A DNA stretch of 64,000 nucleotides from Asanoa siamensis (lineage in GTDB: Bacteria; Actinomycetota; Actinomycetes; Mycobacteriales; Micromonosporaceae), in contig NZ_BONE01000005.1 in NCBI RefSeq assembly GCF_016862555.1, forward strand, positions 62,001 through 126,000. The letters are read 5' to 3'. Position numbers and translations under genes: made by a program. Positions 48,320 through 59,800 of this stretch are shown here, one piece after another; positions within the stretch are counted from its first letter, which is position 1; each line of letters starts with the position of its first letter. The notes beneath the pieces are model-generated. The model saw only the letters and a program-made list of their open reading frames with translations, ran no database searches and was not told the DNA's origin.

Positions 48320-49129
48320 TCAGGAGCGGGCGCGGGAAAGGGCTTCGCGCATGGCGTCGACCGGGGGTTCGGCGCCGGTGAAGAGGTGGAACTGGCCGAG
48401 GGCCTGGGCCAGGAGGAGGTCCAGGCCCGAGAGGATGTCGCAGCCCGCGCGGGCGGCGGAGTCCGCGAGGGGCGTCGGCCAGGGGTCGTAGAGGGCGTCG
48501 AAGAGGATCGTCGACGGGTGCCAGGTCCCGTTGATCGCGAGTGGGTCCGCGACGCCCTTCGGGACCGTGGAGATGACCACGTCCGCGGCCAGGGCGGCCA
48601 GGGCGTCCGGCCACAGCGTCGGGCGTAGCGGCAGGTTGAGCTCCGCCGCGGCGGCAGCCAGCTCCTCGATCGCCAGCTGGCGGCGGGCTACCACCGTGAC
48701 CGACTCGGCGGCCAGGCGGGACGCGGCGGCCAGGGCCGCGCGGGCCGTGCCGCCCGCGCCGAGGATCGTGAAGCGCGCTCCGGCCGCTACGCCCGCCTCC
48801 GTCAGCAGGGCGACCATGCCCTCGACGTCGGTGTTCGTGGCGTACCAGCCGGTGCCGCGACGGACCAGCGTGTTGGCCGCGCCGACCGTGGCCGCGACCG
48901 GGGCCACCTCCGTCGCGACCGTCAGGGCCACCTCTTTGAGCGGCATGGTCAGCGACAGGCCCGCCCACTCCGGCCCGAGGCCCGCGACCAGGTCGGGCAG
49001 GGCGGCCTCGTCACATTCGACGGCGGTGTACGACCAGTCGGTCAGGCCCAGCGCCGCGTAGCCGGCGTTGTGGATCACCGGGGAGAGCGAGTGGGCGATG
49101 GGCCTGCCCAGGACTGCCGCACGCGTCAA
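48320..49129 (-). CDS. aroE: Shikimate dehydrogenase
   Basis: 269 residues. The shikimate-binding start AAVLGRPIAHSLSPVIHNAGY, catalytic Lys/Asp region SLTMPLKEVAL and NTDVEG, and NADP loop LGAGGTARAAL are present. It reduces 3-dehydroshikimate. It overlaps mltG by 4 bp, the known alaS-ruvX-mltG-aroE order of actinobacteria. Confidence 0.95.
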   Translation of the reverse strand: MTRAAVLGRPIAHSLSPVIHNAGYAALGLTDWSYTAVECDEAALPDLVAGLGPEWAGLSLTMPLKEVALTVATEVAPVAATVGAANTLVRRGTGWYATNTDVEGMVALLTEAGVAAGARFTILGAGGTARAALAAASRLAAESVTVVARRQLAIEELAAAAAELNLPLRPTLWPDALAALAADVVISTVPKGVADPLAINGTWHPSTILFDALYDPWPTPLADSAARAGCDILSGLDLLLAQALGQFHLFTGAEPPVDAMREALSRARS

Positions 49130-50337
49130 TTGATGATCCCGGCCTCGCGTGCCTTGACCTTGTTGGCTTCGTGCTGCTCGTTGGTCTCGGCGAAGGCCGA
49201 GTTGCCCTTGTTGTCGATCGCCACGAAGAACAGCCAGTTGCCCGCCGGCGGGTTCAGCGCACCCTCCAGCGCTTCTTTACCGGGGTTGGCGATCGGCGTC
49301 GGCGGCAGGCCCTTGTAGAAGTGGCTGTTGTACTTGTTGCTCTGGTCGGCGTAGTCCGCGGGCTCCATGTCCTTGGACGCCTTGGTCTTCTTGCCGGCGA
49401 TCTCGAGGCCGTAGTTGAGCGTCACGTCGAACTGCAGCGGCATGTCCTTGACGTACACCCGGTTGTAGGCGACCCGCGCGATCTTGCCGAGGTCGGCCTT
49501 GGTGCCCGACTCGGTCTGGGCCAGCGACGCGACGGTCAGCGCCTCGTACGGGGAGATGCCGCCACGGTTCTTCTGCACGTTGTCGGCGAACTTCATGTCG
49601 CCGGTGACGGTCAGGAACCGGTCGATCATGATGTCGAGGACCTGCTTGGCGGTCGGGTTCGGCGGCATCTCGTAGGTGTCCGGGAAGAGGAAGCCCTCGA
49701 GCGACTTCGTCACCTTCTTGCCGTCGTTGCGCGTGAACCAGTAGTCGGGGATGTTGAACGAGTCGACGTTCTTGGCCGCGTTCTGGAAGTCCTTGACCGG
49801 GATCTTCGTCTGCTCCGACAGGCGCTTGAACGTCGTCAGCATGGTCAGGCCCTCCTGGACCTGTACGCCGTTGACGATCTTGTTCTTCGGGTCGACGAGG
49901 ACGTCGAGTGCCGCCTTGCCGCTCATCTGCTTGGCGAGCCCGTAGACGCCGGGCTGGATGTTCTTGCTGCGGCTGTCCTCGTCGGCGGCGTTGATGAACG
50001 CCTTCGCGCTCTTCACGACCTCGGCCTTGACCAGGGTGTTGGCGATGTCGGTGGCGCTCTGCGCCGGCTTGACCTCGACGTTGACCTTCTCGCCGTTGCC
50101 GGCGCCCTCGAAGTCGGGGGTGGTGAAGTAGCCCTGCACCCGGTCGAACCCGTACCAGGCTCCGGCACCCAGGCCGCCCAGCAGGATCAGCGCCATGAAG
50201 AACGCGATCGCGGTCTTGCCCCCGCCGCCGCCCTTGCGCTTCTTCTTGCCGGTGGCCGCCGCCTTGCGATAGCCGCGTCGATGTCGGCCCTTGTCGGCCC
50301 GGTCCTCGAACGCGAGGTCAAGATCGTCGATCGTCAC
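49126..50337 (-). CDS. mltG: Endolytic murein transglycosylase MltG
   Basis: 403 residues. A basic cytoplasmic N-terminus (HRRGYRKAAATGKKKRKGGGG) precedes one membrane helix (about 45-66). A LysM-like and YceG catalytic domain follow; the catalytic Glu lies in VASLAQTESGTKADLGKIA (TES), and the YNSHFYKGLPPTPIANPG substrate-binding segment is near the end. It cuts nascent peptidoglycan strands. The GTG start overlaps ruvX by 4 bp. Confidence 0.94.
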   Translation of the reverse strand: MTIDDLDLAFEDRADKGRHRRGYRKAAATGKKKRKGGGGGKTAIAFFMALILLGGLGAGAWYGFDRVQGYFTTPDFEGAGNGEKVNVEVKPAQSATDIANTLVKAEVVKSAKAFINAADEDSRSKNIQPGVYGLAKQMSGKAALDVLVDPKNKIVNGVQVQEGLTMLTTFKRLSEQTKIPVKDFQNAAKNVDSFNIPDYWFTRNDGKKVTKSLEGFLFPDTYEMPPNPTAKQVLDIMIDRFLTVTGDMKFADNVQKNRGGISPYEALTVASLAQTESGTKADLGKIARVAYNRVYVKDMPLQFDVTLNYGLEIAGKKTKASKDMEPADYADQSNKYNSHFYKGLPPTPIANPGKEALEGALNPPAGNWLFFVAIDNKGNSAFAETNEQHEANKVKAREAGIIN

Positions 50338-50810
50338 GTTCGCCTCCGCTGTGCGTCCAGCCAGCCCTGCAGTATCTCAACCGCGGCCGCCTGGTCGACC
50401 ACCGCACGTTGGCGCCGTCCCCGCACGCCACGCTCGGCCAGCCTACGGGTTGCGACAACCGTCGATAGCCGCTCGTCCGCCAGCCGCACCGGGATCGGAT
50501 CGATGACCGTCGCCAACCGGAGAGCATAGGCCCTCGCACCGGTCGCCGCAGGTCCGTCCTTGCCACCCAGCGTGACGGGAAGACCGACCACCACTTCGAT
50601 GATCGCGTGCTCCTCGACAAGTCGCGCAAGTTCGGCGATATCTGCAGGTATAGCGTCTTCTCCGGCATCCGCGTCACGCCGTAGCGTCACCAACGGAGTG
50701 GCGAGAATGCCGTCGGGGTCGCAGATCGCGACCCCGACACGCACGTTACCCACATCGACACCGAGTCGTACACCCCGGTGAAAAGCGCTCAGTCCGTCAC
50801 GCTCCGTCAA
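50334..50810 (-). CDS. ruvX: Holliday junction resolvase-like protein RuvX (YqgF)
   Basis: 158 residues from the TTG at 50810, which has GGAG about 8 bp upstream and overlaps alaS by 14 bp; no ATG or GTG would give the normal length. The RNase H-fold metal motif [17 protein letters not shown] and [14 protein letters not shown], with [10 protein letters not shown], are present. The family acts in 16S rRNA 5' maturation. Confidence 0.92.
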   Translation of the reverse strand: MTERDGLSAFHRGVRLGVDVGNVRVGVAICDPDGILATPLVTLRRDADAGEDAIPADIAELARLVEEHAIIEVVVGLPVTLGGKDGPAATGARAYALRLATVIDPIPVRLADERLSTVVATRRLAERGVRGRRQRAVVDQAAAVEILQGWLDAQRRRT

Positions 50811-53478
50811 TAGCTTTCTCCACAGCGGCCAGGAGGTTAACGGCCTCCGAAGCCGGTACGCCGCCACCCTGGGCGAGGTCCGCGTTGCCGCCGCCCCGCC
50901 CGGAGAGCGCGCCCTTGACCAGATCCCCCGCCGACAGGCCGCGGCCCTTCGCGGCGGCGTTGACCGCCACCACGAGCGAGGCCTTGCCGCCGGAACGGGC
51001 CGCCACGGCGACGACCGCGGCCCGCGCCGGGTCGATCTTGCCGCGGATCTCCTGGGCGAGGGTACGCACGTCGTTGCCGCCCGCGCCCTCGGGCGCCTCG
51101 GTGCCCACGAACGCGACGCCGCGGATGTCGACCGCGCCGGCCGCCAACGCCGCGGCGCCGCCCAGCACGAGCTGGCCGCGGAGCTTCTCTAGCTCCTTCT
51201 CGGCGTCGCGGAGCTGGCTGATCGTCTGCGCGACCCGCTCGGCGACCTGGTCGCCCGGCACGCGGTAGAGCTCGGCCAGGCGGGCCACCAGCAGGTGCTC
51301 GCGGGCCAGGTGCTGGAACGCGTCGATGCCGACGAGCGCCTCGACCCGGCGTACGCCCGAGCCGATCGACGCCTCGGACAGGATCTTGACGAGGCCGAGC
51401 TGCCCGGAGCGGGCCACGTGGGTGCCGCCGCACAGCTCGCGGGCGTAGTCGCCGACCTCGACGACCCGCACCTCGTCGCCGTACTTCTCGCCGAACAGCG
51501 CCATCGCGCCGAGCCGCTTGGCCTCGGCCTGGCTCGTGATGAAGGCGTGCACCTCGAGGTCGCCGAGCAGCACCTCGTTGATCTGCTGCTCGACGTCCTG
51601 GAGCACGCTCGGCGGCACCGCGGCCGGGGTGTTGAAGTCGAACCGCAGCCGGCCGGGCGCGTTCAGCGAGCCCGCCTGGGTCGCCGACTCGCCCAGGAAG
51701 TTGCGCATCGTCTGGTGCACCAGGTGCGTCGCGGTGTGCGAGCGCGAGATGGCCTTGCGCCGGGCGACGTCGATCTCGGCGAAGCCGGCCTCGCCGCCGC
51801 GGACCTCGCCGCGCACGACCTTGGCCCGGTGCACGATCAGCCCGGGGACGGGCGACTGCACGTCGAAGACCTCGACCTGCCCGCTGCCCAGGGTGATCAG
51901 GCCCAGGTCGGGCTGCTGGCCACCGCCCTCGGCGTAGAACGGCGTCGCGTCGAGCACCAGCTCGATCGTGTCGCCCTCGCCCGCCACCTCCACCGCGCCG
52001 CCGGCCGCGTCGAGCAGCGCGCGGACCCGCGACTCGCGGTTGACCTCGGCGTAGCCGGTGAACTCGACCGGACCGCCGGCGTCCAGCACCGCGCGGTAGG
52101 CCGACAGGTCGACGTGGCCGGTCTTGCGGGCCTGGGCGTCGGCCTTGGCCCGCGAGCGCTGCTCGGCCATCAGCCGGCGGAAGCCGTCGGCGTCGACCCG
52201 CAGCCCCTGCTCGGCCGCGATCTCCAGGGTCAGGTCGATCGGGAAACCGTACGTGTCGTGGAGCTGGAACGCCTTGTCGCCCGAGAGCGTGCTGCCGCCG
52301 GCCTGCTTGGTCTCGGCGACCGCGGTGTCGAGGATCGTCGTGCCGGCGCGCAGGGTGGAGAGGAAGGCCTCCTCCTCCGCGTACGCGTAGTCGGCGATCC
52401 GGCCGAACTCGGCGGACAGCTCGGGGTAGGACGGCGCCATGCAGTCGCGGGCGACCGGCAGCAGCTCGGGCAGCGAGCGCTCCTGCCAGCCGAGCAGCCG
52501 CATCGCCCGGATCGCCCGGCGCATGATCCGCCGCAGCACGTAGCCGCGGCCCTCGTTGGAGGGGGTGACGCCGTCGCCGATCAGCATCAGCGAGGTCCGC
52601 ACGTGGTCGGCGATCACCCGCAGCCGCACGTCGTCGGGGTGCGACTCGGCGGCGACGTGGCTGGTGCCGGCGCCGTAGCGCTTGCCGGTCAGCTCCGCCG
52701 CCCGGTCCAGGATCGGCTTGACCTCGTCGATCTCGTACAGGTTGTCGACGCCCTGCAGCAGCGAGGCCATCCGCTCGAGGCCCATGCCGGTGTCGATGTT
52801 CTTGGCCGGCAGCTCACCGACGACGTCGAAGACCTCCTTGGTCTTCACGTTGGTGATCTCGTACTGCATGAAGACGAGGTTCCAGAACTCGAGGAAGCGG
52901 TCCTCGTCGACCTCGGGGCCGCCGTCGGGGCCGTAGGCCGGGCCGCGGTCGTAGTAGAGCTCCGAGCACGGGCCGGCCGGGCCCGGGATGCCCATCGACC
53001 AGTAGTTGTCCTTCTTGCCCCGGCGCACCAGCCGCTCGCTCGGGATCCCGGTCTGCTTCCAGATCTCGATCGCCTCGTCGTCGTCGAGGTAGACCGTGGC
53101 CCAGATGCGCTCCGGGTCGAGCCCGAACCCGCCCTCGCTGACCGGCTTGGTGACCAGGTCGAAGGCCAGCGGGATCGCGCCGGCCTTGAAGTAGTCGCCG
53201 AACGAGAAGTTGCCGTTCATCTGGAAGAACGTGCCGTGCCGGCTGGTCTTGCCGACCTCGTCGATGTCGGGGGTCCGGATGCACTTCTGCACGCTGGTCG
53301 CCCGGTCCCACGGCGGGGTGCGCTGGCCCAGGAAGTAGGGGACGAACTGCACCATGCCGGCGTTGATGAACAGCAGGTTCGGGTCGTCGATGGCGGGCAG
53401 CGGGGCGCTGGGCACAACGGCATGGCCGTTGGCCTCGAAGTGCGCGAGGAACCGCCGCTTGATCTCCGCCGTCTTCAT
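50797..53478 (-). CDS. alaS: Alanyl-tRNA synthetase
   Basis: 893 residues. The class II catalytic core begins [18 protein letters not shown], with [13 protein letters not shown]-type motif 1 and RRIMRRAIR motif 3. The editing domain has the zinc residues in SHTATHLVH and CGGTHV. The C-Ala oligomerisation domain ends the protein. It charges tRNA-Ala and clears mischarged Ser/Gly. It heads the alaS-ruvX-mltG-aroE operon. Confidence 0.97.
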   Translation of the reverse strand: MKTAEIKRRFLAHFEANGHAVVPSAPLPAIDDPNLLFINAGMVQFVPYFLGQRTPPWDRATSVQKCIRTPDIDEVGKTSRHGTFFQMNGNFSFGDYFKAGAIPLAFDLVTKPVSEGGFGLDPERIWATVYLDDDEAIEIWKQTGIPSERLVRRGKKDNYWSMGIPGPAGPCSELYYDRGPAYGPDGGPEVDEDRFLEFWNLVFMQYEITNVKTKEVFDVVGELPAKNIDTGMGLERMASLLQGVDNLYEIDEVKPILDRAAELTGKRYGAGTSHVAAESHPDDVRLRVIADHVRTSLMLIGDGVTPSNEGRGYVLRRIMRRAIRAMRLLGWQERSLPELLPVARDCMAPSYPELSAEFGRIADYAYAEEEAFLSTLRAGTTILDTAVAETKQAGGSTLSGDKAFQLHDTYGFPIDLTLEIAAEQGLRVDADGFRRLMAEQRSRAKADAQARKTGHVDLSAYRAVLDAGGPVEFTGYAEVNRESRVRALLDAAGGAVEVAGEGDTIELVLDATPFYAEGGGQQPDLGLITLGSGQVEVFDVQSPVPGLIVHRAKVVRGEVRGGEAGFAEIDVARRKAISRSHTATHLVHQTMRNFLGESATQAGSLNAPGRLRFDFNTPAAVPPSVLQDVEQQINEVLLGDLEVHAFITSQAEAKRLGAMALFGEKYGDEVRVVEVGDYARELCGGTHVARSGQLGLVKILSEASIGSGVRRVEALVGIDAFQHLAREHLLVARLAELYRVPGDQVAERVAQTISQLRDAEKELEKLRGQLVLGGAAALAAGAVDIRGVAFVGTEAPEGAGGNDVRTLAQEIRGKIDPARAAVVAVAARSGGKASLVVAVNAAAKGRGLSAGDLVKGALSGRGGGNADLAQGGGVPASEAVNLLAAVEKAIDGA

Positions 53479-53506
53479 CAGGTGCCTTCCTCAGTGGTGG
53501 CGCTTG

Positions 53507-53827
53507 TCAGTTGTGGCGCTGTCGTGGGTGCGTGCTGGTGCCCGGCTCGTCGAACTCGACCGGGAGGTCGTCGCCGCGCAGGTCTTCGAACTCGTCCTCG
53601 AACTGCACGCCGTTGGCGAACGCCTCGTGGATCTGCTGCTCGCGTTCGGCCATGTTGACGCGTACGTCGTCCATGAAGGCCCGGACGGACTCGACCAGGC
53701 CGCCGGCGGACTGGCTCACCGAGCCGGCGATGCCGGACGGGGTGAACTCGTTGGCCTTCTGGGTCAGCTTGCGGACGACCAGGGCGCCCACCGCGAGGCC
53801 GACACCCAGCCAGAGCAACCGCTTCAT
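53507..53827 (-). CDS. Conserved small membrane-anchored protein (DUF6167-like)
   Basis: 106 residues. One N-terminal helix (about 3-20: LLWLGVGLAVGALVV) is followed by a hydrophilic segment with predicted helix (FMDDVRVNMAEREQQIHEAF) and an acidic tail. Proteins of this type occur beside alaS in actinobacteria, and the DUF number is from memory. Function unknown. It lies 28 bp upstream of alaS. Confidence 0.8.
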   Translation of the reverse strand: MKRLLWLGVGLAVGALVVRKLTQKANEFTPSGIAGSVSQSAGGLVESVRAFMDDVRVNMAEREQQIHEAFANGVQFEDEFEDLRGDDLPVEFDEPGTSTHPRQRHN

Positions 53828-53856
53828 GGTCTCTATCCTTCCTCGCGGCCCTCGGG

Positions 53857-54321
53857 TCAGCGGGCGGTGGCCCGCTTCGCCGCGCGGCGCTGCTGCTTGA
53901 GGGTGGCGCGCACCTCACGCTCGTCCTCCGCGTTGCGGCGGGCGGCGGCGGCCTTGCGTACGCCGTACCCGAAGGCGGCGACCTTGACCAGCGGGTTGGC
54001 AGCGGCTGCCGAGACCACGGTGGTGAGGTTGGCGACGTTGGCGGTCACGTTCTGGGCGTGGCCGGTCATCGTGTCGATCTTGGCGAGCTGGATGTTGACG
54101 CCGTCGAGCGACGTGTGCACCTGGCTCAGCGCCACGTTGACGCCCTCGATCGTCGTGTTGGCGTTGGCCAGGATCGGCCCGGTGCGGTCGTTGAGATCGT
54201 TGATCGCGTTGGTGGCCGCGTCGATCGTCTTACGGAGCCGCAGGATCGGCACCGCGAGCACCAGCACCAGCATCAGGAACGCGCCGGCTACGACCAGCCA
54301 CGCGACTTCTCCACCGTCCAC
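53857..54321 (-). CDS. DUF948 domain protein, membrane-anchored coiled coil
   Basis: 154 residues from the GTG at 54321 (GAGGAGG 5 bp upstream). One helix (about 8-27) is followed by a long amphipathic helix with heptad-like Asn/Ile/Val spacing (about 30-105) and a basic Arg/Lys-rich end. This is the DUF948 pattern, found with alaS in actinobacteria. Function unknown; a scaffold role at the membrane is plausible. Confidence 0.85.
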   Translation of the reverse strand: MDGGEVAWLVVAGAFLMLVLVLAVPILRLRKTIDAATNAINDLNDRTGPILANANTTIEGVNVALSQVHTSLDGVNIQLAKIDTMTGHAQNVTANVANLTTVVSAAAANPLVKVAAFGYGVRKAAAARRNAEDEREVRATLKQQRRAAKRATAR

Positions 54322-54390
54322 CCGAACCTCCTCCACGACGTACCCCGTGCGCCAACGTGCAGACCCTACCGTCCGTAACGCCGCACGGCC

Positions 54391-57300
54391 TCACGACGGT
54401 GCGGCCACGGGGGCCAGCCCGTACGGCGTCTCGCCGACCTGCGACGGGTTGATGCCGGGCAGTGGCCCGGTGCGCTCGTCGGCGATCGCGTTGCGGACCT
54501 TGATGGACACGTCGGACCCCTTGCAGTCCTCGGGATCCAGCCCCGGCACCCCCGGCGCGGCGCTGACGCCCGGCTCCGGCTCGACGCCGATCGGAACGTT
54601 GCCGCAGGCCGGGGCGCGTACCCAGAGATCCATCGTCAGCTCGTCCCGGGTCCAGCAGGTGTAGCTGCCGTCCACCTTCGTCTCCGGGCACTTGGCCGGC
54701 TTCCAGCTCTGCCAACCGCTGGCGATCAAGGCATCGTGGTACGCCTTGGCGGTCTCCTCCGGAGGGTTGCTGGAGTGCGTCGTCCGCTCGCGGAACCGGC
54801 ATTCCTCCAGGCACCAGCGGTTGCCGTCGATCTGGTCCTGCGGCTCGTTGTTGGCCCAGTCGGGGACGGCGAGGCTGTCGAGGGAGACGAAGACCGGGTC
54901 GCGGGACTCGGTCTTCGACCAGGAGTAGATCGGCAGGGCGACCAGGACGAGCAGGATGCCGAGCACGAGTACGCCCAGGCGGACGTTGCGCGGCTCACGG
55001 ATCTGCTCGCGGAGTTGGGCCGGGGTGACGCGGCCGCGTTTGGCGGGGTGGTCGTCGTCGGTTTGTGGGGGTGGCGCTCCCATTCCCACTGATGCGGTCG
55101 CCGTCGCGGGTGCGGCCGGTGGGCGCGCGGTGCCGGCGGCTGGGGGTGTGGCGGCGGCACGGACCGGGGGTACGGCGGCGGCTGCTGCGGGCGGCGGACC
55201 GCTTTCCGCGGGTACGCCGGCGCGGGGCGCGCCGGCGCGGGCGGCTGGTTGGCCTGATTGTCCGCCGGGGCCGGGCGGGCCGGATGGTCCGCCTCGGGCT
55301 GTCGGTGGGCCCTGGCCTGGTCCGCCGGGGGCGGGCATGCCGTTGGGGGCGCCTGGGCCGTGGCCTGGGCCGGGGACGACCGTGCCGGTCGCACCTGGGC
55401 CTGGGCCTGGGCCTGGGCCTGGGCCGTTGGGGCCGGGCTGGTTGGGCGGCGTCGGGGGGCGGGCGGTGCCTGCGGCCGGTGCGCCGGGGCGGCTCGCGCC
55501 ACGCGCGGGTGGGCCCGCGGCTACGCCTGGGCCGGCTGGCATTCCGGACGGTGCGCCTGGCCCGCCGGCCGGTGGCCGAACGGTGCCGGTCGGTGGCCGA
55601 ACGGTGCCGGTCGCCTCGGGGCCGCCGCGGCTCCGGTCCTGGCCGGGGCGTCCGCCAGGGCCACCCGGTGCGCCGGGGCCTCGGTCCTGCCCGGGACCGG
55701 CGGGTGCGCCGGGGCTCCGGTCGGGGCCGGGACGTCCGGGGCCACCTGGTGCGCCGGGGCCTCGGTCCTGGCCGGGGCCGCCGGGTGCGCCGGGGTTCCG
55801 GTCCTGGCCGGGGCGTCCGCCACGGCCGGCCGGCCCGCCTGGCTGCTCCGGCGCACGTGGTGGCCGCACCGCGCCGTCGGCGTCGGCCGGGCGGTTCGGC
55901 CCGCCTCGGCTGACGGCCGCGTCCCGACCGGGTCCGCCGGGGCGGTCGAGCCCGCCGGGCACCCGGAGCCGAGACGGCGCATCGGGCGGCCCGGAGGCAG
56001 CGCCGTCCGCGTCATCGGGAGCGGCACGGCGCCCGCGCGTTCCGGAGCCGTCCACGTCGTCCGGGGCGGCACGGCGGCCGCGCGGCCCGTCGGGCGCCCG
56101 TCCGCCGCGCTCGCCATCGCTGAAGCGTCCACGCGCACCGGTCGGGTTGGCGCCGGTGCCCTCGTTGAACCTGCCACGCGCGCCCGGCGCCGCGGCATCG
56201 TCACCGGCACGATTGGCGGCCGCGCCGGCGCCCGTGTCGCCGCCCACGCGACCAGCGGCCGGACGTGCCGCCGCGGCGTCGCCGTCTGCTCGACCGGCAG
56301 CCGCACCGCCGCCACCGAACCGGCCACCCGGTCCGGGCACGGCGTCGTCGCGGACGCCACCGGTGTCGTTGAATCGCCCTCGCGCGCCACCCAGGGTGCC
56401 CGTGTCCGTGTCGGAAGCCCGGCGCCGGCGTCCGCCGGTCGGCGACATCACGTCGCCGGTACCGCCGGTCGCGTCGTCCGCTGCCGCACCGTGCCGGCTC
56501 GCACGCGTGGCAGCGTCCGCACCCGGTACGCCGCCGGCGGCAGCGCCGGTCAGTTCGTCGCCCGCGCCGTGCCGGCTACGGGGGATGTCGGGGCCGTCGT
56601 CGGCGGCACGCCGGCCGGCGACAGGCTGCCCGCCCGTGGCATCGCCACGGAAACGGCTGCGCGCGCCACCTCCACGCGGCGGCGCCACGCCACCGTCGGG
56701 GGCGTCCGGCGCCGCGGCACCGCGGCCGCCGAACGGCTGGCCCGGCGCTCCCGGCGGAACGTCCGGCCCGCCGGGTCGTCCACGCCCGCCGAAGCCAGGG
56801 CCCGCCTCACCGGCGGGCGGTTCCCCGCCCGGCGCACCGCGACGGGCGGCTCCACGACCGCCGAACTGGGGTGCCGGACCTTCGCCCGGCGGCTGATCCA
56901 TATCCGGGGCACCACGGCCGACCGGCCGTCCGCGGAACGCGGCGGGATCGTCCGGGTCCGCACCCGGGCGGCCGCCAGGGGCGCCGGAGCGACCTCGACC
57001 GTCGAAGCCGTCAGGCCGTCCGGGCATCGCCGCTCCGCCGGGCACGGCGCCCGCCGGCGGCGCACCGACCTGCCCGCCGAACCCGTCGGCGCGACCCGGC
57101 CCGGCGCTGCCGGGCGCGTCCGGGCCGCCGCGGCCCGGGCGGCCGCGACCGCCGATGTTCTCGGGCCGCCCCACCGCTGCGTCACCCGGCTGCTCAGGAC
57201 CAGGCACGCCGCGCCGGCCACGACCGCCCGTGGTCTCTGGCCGCCCTGCCACGCCGTCACCCGGCACCTCGGCGCCGGGCGCACCCCGCCGCCCACGACC

Positions 57301-59697
57301 GCCGAAGGTGTCGGGGCCGTCAGCCGGCGGCTCGCCGGCCGCGCGACGACCAGACCGGGTGGGGCCGGCATCACGCCCGGGTACCACCGGCGGCGCGATC
57401 ACCGGCGGCATCCCGCCGGTCGCCGCGGGCGGCACAGCGCCCCGCGTAGCCCAGCCCCCGGTGTTCTCACGGTCCACGGGCGGTTGCCCGGGGGGCGTCG
57501 CGCCGCGCGTGGCCCAGCTCCCCGTGTTCTCACGGTCCACGGGCGGTTGCGCGGGCGGCGTCGCGCCGCGCGTAGCCCAGCCACCCGTGTTCTCACGGTC
57601 CACAGGCGGTTGCGCGGGCGACGCGCCCCGCGTAGCCCAGCCACCGGTGTCCTCACGGTCCACGGGCGGTTGCCCGGGCCGCGCCGCGCCGCGCGTAGCC
57701 CAGCCACCGGTGTTCTCACGGTCCACCGGCGGTTGCGCGGCCGGGCCGGGCGGCCCGCCGGCCGCGAAGCGGTTGCGGGTCGGCTCTCCGCCGGAGGCCG
57801 GCGCACCGGGCGCCGACGGGCGGCCCGGTTGGTCGCGCCGGGTCCAGTCCGATGGCTGGCCCGGGACTGCCCCGCTGCTCTGGGGATCATCAGGCTCGGC
57901 CGCGCGCCGCCGGCCGCCGCCGGCCGGTGACCGGAGCGCGCCGGTGCCCGGGTCGCCGTCGCGCCGGTCGGACGGGCCGCCCGCCGCCGGGCCACCCCGC
58001 CAGCCGGGCTCCCCGGATGCCGGAGGAACGGGCGGTGCGTTGCCCGACATCGGTACGCTGGCCGCGCCCTGGTCCGGCGGCGCCGAGAACCGGCTACGCG
58101 CCGACCCGCCACGGCCCCGCGGCCCGGAAACCGGCGCGGCGGGCAACCCACCGGTCGCCTCCGGGCGCGCGCCCCACTGCCCGGTGTCCGGCCCCGGCGG
58201 CGTGCCGGGGCGGCCCGCCGGGCCGAACTGCCCTGAAGTCTCCTCGGGCCGGCCCCGCCGCGCCCGTCCGCCGGCCGCGTCGCCGGGTGGCACAGCACCA
58301 GCGCCACGAGGTCCGACGGGCGGCGCACCCGGTGCGCCGCCGTGCGGCCCCGCCGGGGGCACGGGACCGGCGCCACCACGCGGGCCGGAGGGCGGCACCT
58401 CGCCAGCACCGCCATACGGCCCCGCCGGTGGCCCGCCCGGACCACCACGGCCGCCAGCCGGCGGCACTCCAGCACCTGGATGCGGCGCGCCAGCACCACC
58501 GCCGCTGTGCGGTCCCGCCGGAGGCATCCCTGCGGGGCCGCCACGCGTCCCCGCCGGCGGAACGCCACCGTGCGGCCCTGCCTGAGGCGCACCTCCCTGC
58601 CCGCCATGTGGGCCGGCAGGAGGCACACCCGGAGGCATTCCAGCACCACGGGCCCCCGCCGGCGGCACGCCGGCACCACCGCGCGGGCCTGCCGGCGGCA
58701 CCCCGCCAGCACCGTGGGCACCCGCCGGGGGCGCACCAGCACCACGCGGACCGGCCGGCGGCACGCCGCCAGGACCACCGTGCACACCCGCCGGGGGCAC
58801 ACCAGCGCCACCACGCGGGCCAGCCGGCGGCACGCCGCCAGCACCGTGCGCACCCGCCGGAGGCACACCAGCACCACCACGCGGACCCGCCGGCGACACC
58901 CCGCCAGCACCATGCGCACCCGCCGGAGGCACGCCGGCACCACCACGCGGGCCTGCCGGCGGCACGCCCCCAGCACCGTGCGCACCCGCCGGAGGCGCAC
59001 CAGCACCACGCGGACCCGCCGGCGGCACGCCGCCAGGACCACCGTGCGCGCCCGCCGGAGGCGCACCAGCACCACCACGCGGACCCGCCGGCGGCACCCC
59101 GCCAGCACCATGCGCACCCGCCGGGGGAACACCAGCACCACCACGCGGACCCGCCGGTGGCACGCCGCCGGCACCACCGTGCGGCCCCGCCGGGGCCATG
59201 CCCGGCCCGCCGCGCGGTGCCGCGGGAGGAGCGCCGCGCGTCCCGCCCGTACCCCGTGGTCCGTTCGCCGGCATCCCGCCGGCACCGGGCGTGACAGGCG
59301 GTCCACCCGCCGGTCCGCCGAAGCCGCCGGGCGGCTCGGCCTGCGCCGGGCCGCCGGCCGCTCCCCGGCCGTCATCGCCGCGCCGACCGCGACCGAACCC
59401 GCGCGGCCCACCCTCCGCGGGCGGCCCGCCCGGACCGCCGCGCCCGGACCCGTCGGCGCCGAAGGGTTCCGGCACGTCGTCGTCATCGGGACCGGGAGCG
59501 CCGAGTCCGCGCTTCGACGGCGGCGCCGGTGGCACGTCGCCGCCGGGGCCGATGTCGGTGCGTTCTTCCTTGGCCGTGCGCAGGTCGTCGAGCCAGCCGG
59601 TCTCCTCGCCGGAGACCGCCTCGGCGTCGGCGCCGTCGTTGCGACCCCGGCCCCATCGCCGGCCCCGCGCCGGCGGATCGCGCCGATCGTCGCTCAC
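54391..59697 (-). CDS. Giant Pro/Gly-rich repetitive single-pass membrane protein
   Basis: 1768 residues from the GTG at 59697 (GAGGTGAG upstream). The N-terminus (1-65) is charged with a [12 protein letters not shown] segment. Residues about 65-1545 are almost wholly low-complexity Gly, Pro, Ala and Arg. They comprise about 20 copies of a decapeptide such as [10 protein letters not shown] (about 165-400), five copies of [16 protein letters not shown], then [15 protein letters not shown] and [12 protein letters not shown] blocks. A basic patch ([21 protein letters not shown]) leads into one helix (about 1569-1592). The external C-terminal domain (about 176 residues) has six Cys (WCLEEC, KC, TC, AC, DC). 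Positive-inside rule puts the repeats in the cytoplasm. No known family was recognised for the whole. Confidence 0.85.
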   Translation of the reverse strand: MSDDRRDPPARGRRWGRGRNDGADAEAVSGEETGWLDDLRTAKEERTDIGPGGDVPPAPPSKRGLGAPGPDDDDVPEPFGADGSGRGGPGGPPAEGGPRGFGRGRRGDDGRGAAGGPAQAEPPGGFGGPAGGPPVTPGAGGMPANGPRGTGGTRGAPPAAPRGGPGMAPAGPHGGAGGVPPAGPRGGAGVPPAGAHGAGGVPPAGPRGGAGAPPAGAHGGPGGVPPAGPRGAGAPPAGAHGAGGVPPAGPRGGAGVPPAGAHGAGGVSPAGPRGGAGVPPAGAHGAGGVPPAGPRGGAGVPPAGVHGGPGGVPPAGPRGAGAPPAGAHGAGGVPPAGPRGGAGVPPAGARGAGMPPGVPPAGPHGGQGGAPQAGPHGGVPPAGTRGGPAGMPPAGPHSGGGAGAPHPGAGVPPAGGRGGPGGPPAGPYGGAGEVPPSGPRGGAGPVPPAGPHGGAPGAPPVGPRGAGAVPPGDAAGGRARRGRPEETSGQFGPAGRPGTPPGPDTGQWGARPEATGGLPAAPVSGPRGRGGSARSRFSAPPDQGAASVPMSGNAPPVPPASGEPGWRGGPAAGGPSDRRDGDPGTGALRSPAGGGRRRAAEPDDPQSSGAVPGQPSDWTRRDQPGRPSAPGAPASGGEPTRNRFAAGGPPGPAAQPPVDRENTGGWATRGAARPGQPPVDREDTGGWATRGASPAQPPVDRENTGGWATRGATPPAQPPVDRENTGSWATRGATPPGQPPVDRENTGGWATRGAVPPAATGGMPPVIAPPVVPGRDAGPTRSGRRAAGEPPADGPDTFGGRGRRGAPGAEVPGDGVAGRPETTGGRGRRGVPGPEQPGDAAVGRPENIGGRGRPGRGGPDAPGSAGPGRADGFGGQVGAPPAGAVPGGAAMPGRPDGFDGRGRSGAPGGRPGADPDDPAAFRGRPVGRGAPDMDQPPGEGPAPQFGGRGAARRGAPGGEPPAGEAGPGFGGRGRPGGPDVPPGAPGQPFGGRGAAAPDAPDGGVAPPRGGGARSRFRGDATGGQPVAGRRAADDGPDIPRSRHGAGDELTGAAAGGVPGADAATRASRHGAAADDATGGTGDVMSPTGGRRRRASDTDTGTLGGARGRFNDTGGVRDDAVPGPGGRFGGGGAAAGRADGDAAAARPAAGRVGGDTGAGAAANRAGDDAAAPGARGRFNEGTGANPTGARGRFSDGERGGRAPDGPRGRRAAPDDVDGSGTRGRRAAPDDADGAASGPPDAPSRLRVPGGLDRPGGPGRDAAVSRGGPNRPADADGAVRPPRAPEQPGGPAGRGGRPGQDRNPGAPGGPGQDRGPGAPGGPGRPGPDRSPGAPAGPGQDRGPGAPGGPGGRPGQDRSRGGPEATGTVRPPTGTVRPPAGGPGAPSGMPAGPGVAAGPPARGASRPGAPAAGTARPPTPPNQPGPNGPGPGPGPGPGATGTVVPGPGHGPGAPNGMPAPGGPGQGPPTARGGPSGPPGPGGQSGQPAARAGAPRAGVPAESGPPPAAAAAVPPVRAAATPPAAGTARPPAAPATATASVGMGAPPPQTDDDHPAKRGRVTPAQLREQIREPRNVRLGVLVLGILLVLVALPIYSWSKTESRDPVFVSLDSLAVPDWANNEPQDQIDGNRWCLEECRFRERTTHSSNPPEETAKAYHDALIASGWQSWKPAKCPETKVDGSYTCWTRDELTMDLWVRAPACGNVPIGVEPEPGVSAAPGVPGLDPEDCKGSDVSIKVRNAIADERTGPLPGINPSQVGETPYGLAPVAAPS
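57441..57738 (-). repeat. 60/63-bp coding repeat ([15 protein letters not shown], five copies)
   Basis: The core TTCTCAC recurs at 57464, 57527, 57590, 57650 (as TCCTCAC) and 57713, so unit lengths are 63, 63, 60 and 63 bp. All are multiples of 3 and keep the frame of the giant protein. One unit has Asp for Asn and one has Ser for Gly, so the repeat is under weak protein-level constraint. Confidence 0.9.
58590..59200 (-). repeat. Coding decapeptide repeat ([12 protein letters not shown] type)
   Basis: About 20 imperfect units of 30-33 bp encoding G(G)AG(G/V)PPAG(P/A)(R/H). Larger super-units of four decapeptides recur, so the array probably grew by unequal crossing-over. All indels keep the reading frame. 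Confidence 0.85.
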
Positions 59698-59800
59698 GCA
59701 CTCACCTCATTGCTCGTAGCGGCGCAGCGCCGCATACCTCGCCAATGGGACACCGTTGTGGTGCCGGGATCGAGATCGCGACAACGTCCGCAATCCCGCT

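Noticed and set aside
55258-57930. 890-residue plus-strand open frame opposite the giant Pro/Gly-rich gene (also long frames at 54956-56896, 58342-60204 and a second minus frame at 57399-59486)
   Set aside because: Repetitive GC-rich DNA without stops opens every frame. Only the 54391-59697 frame ends in a normal-composition domain with a helix, and has a ribosome-binding site.
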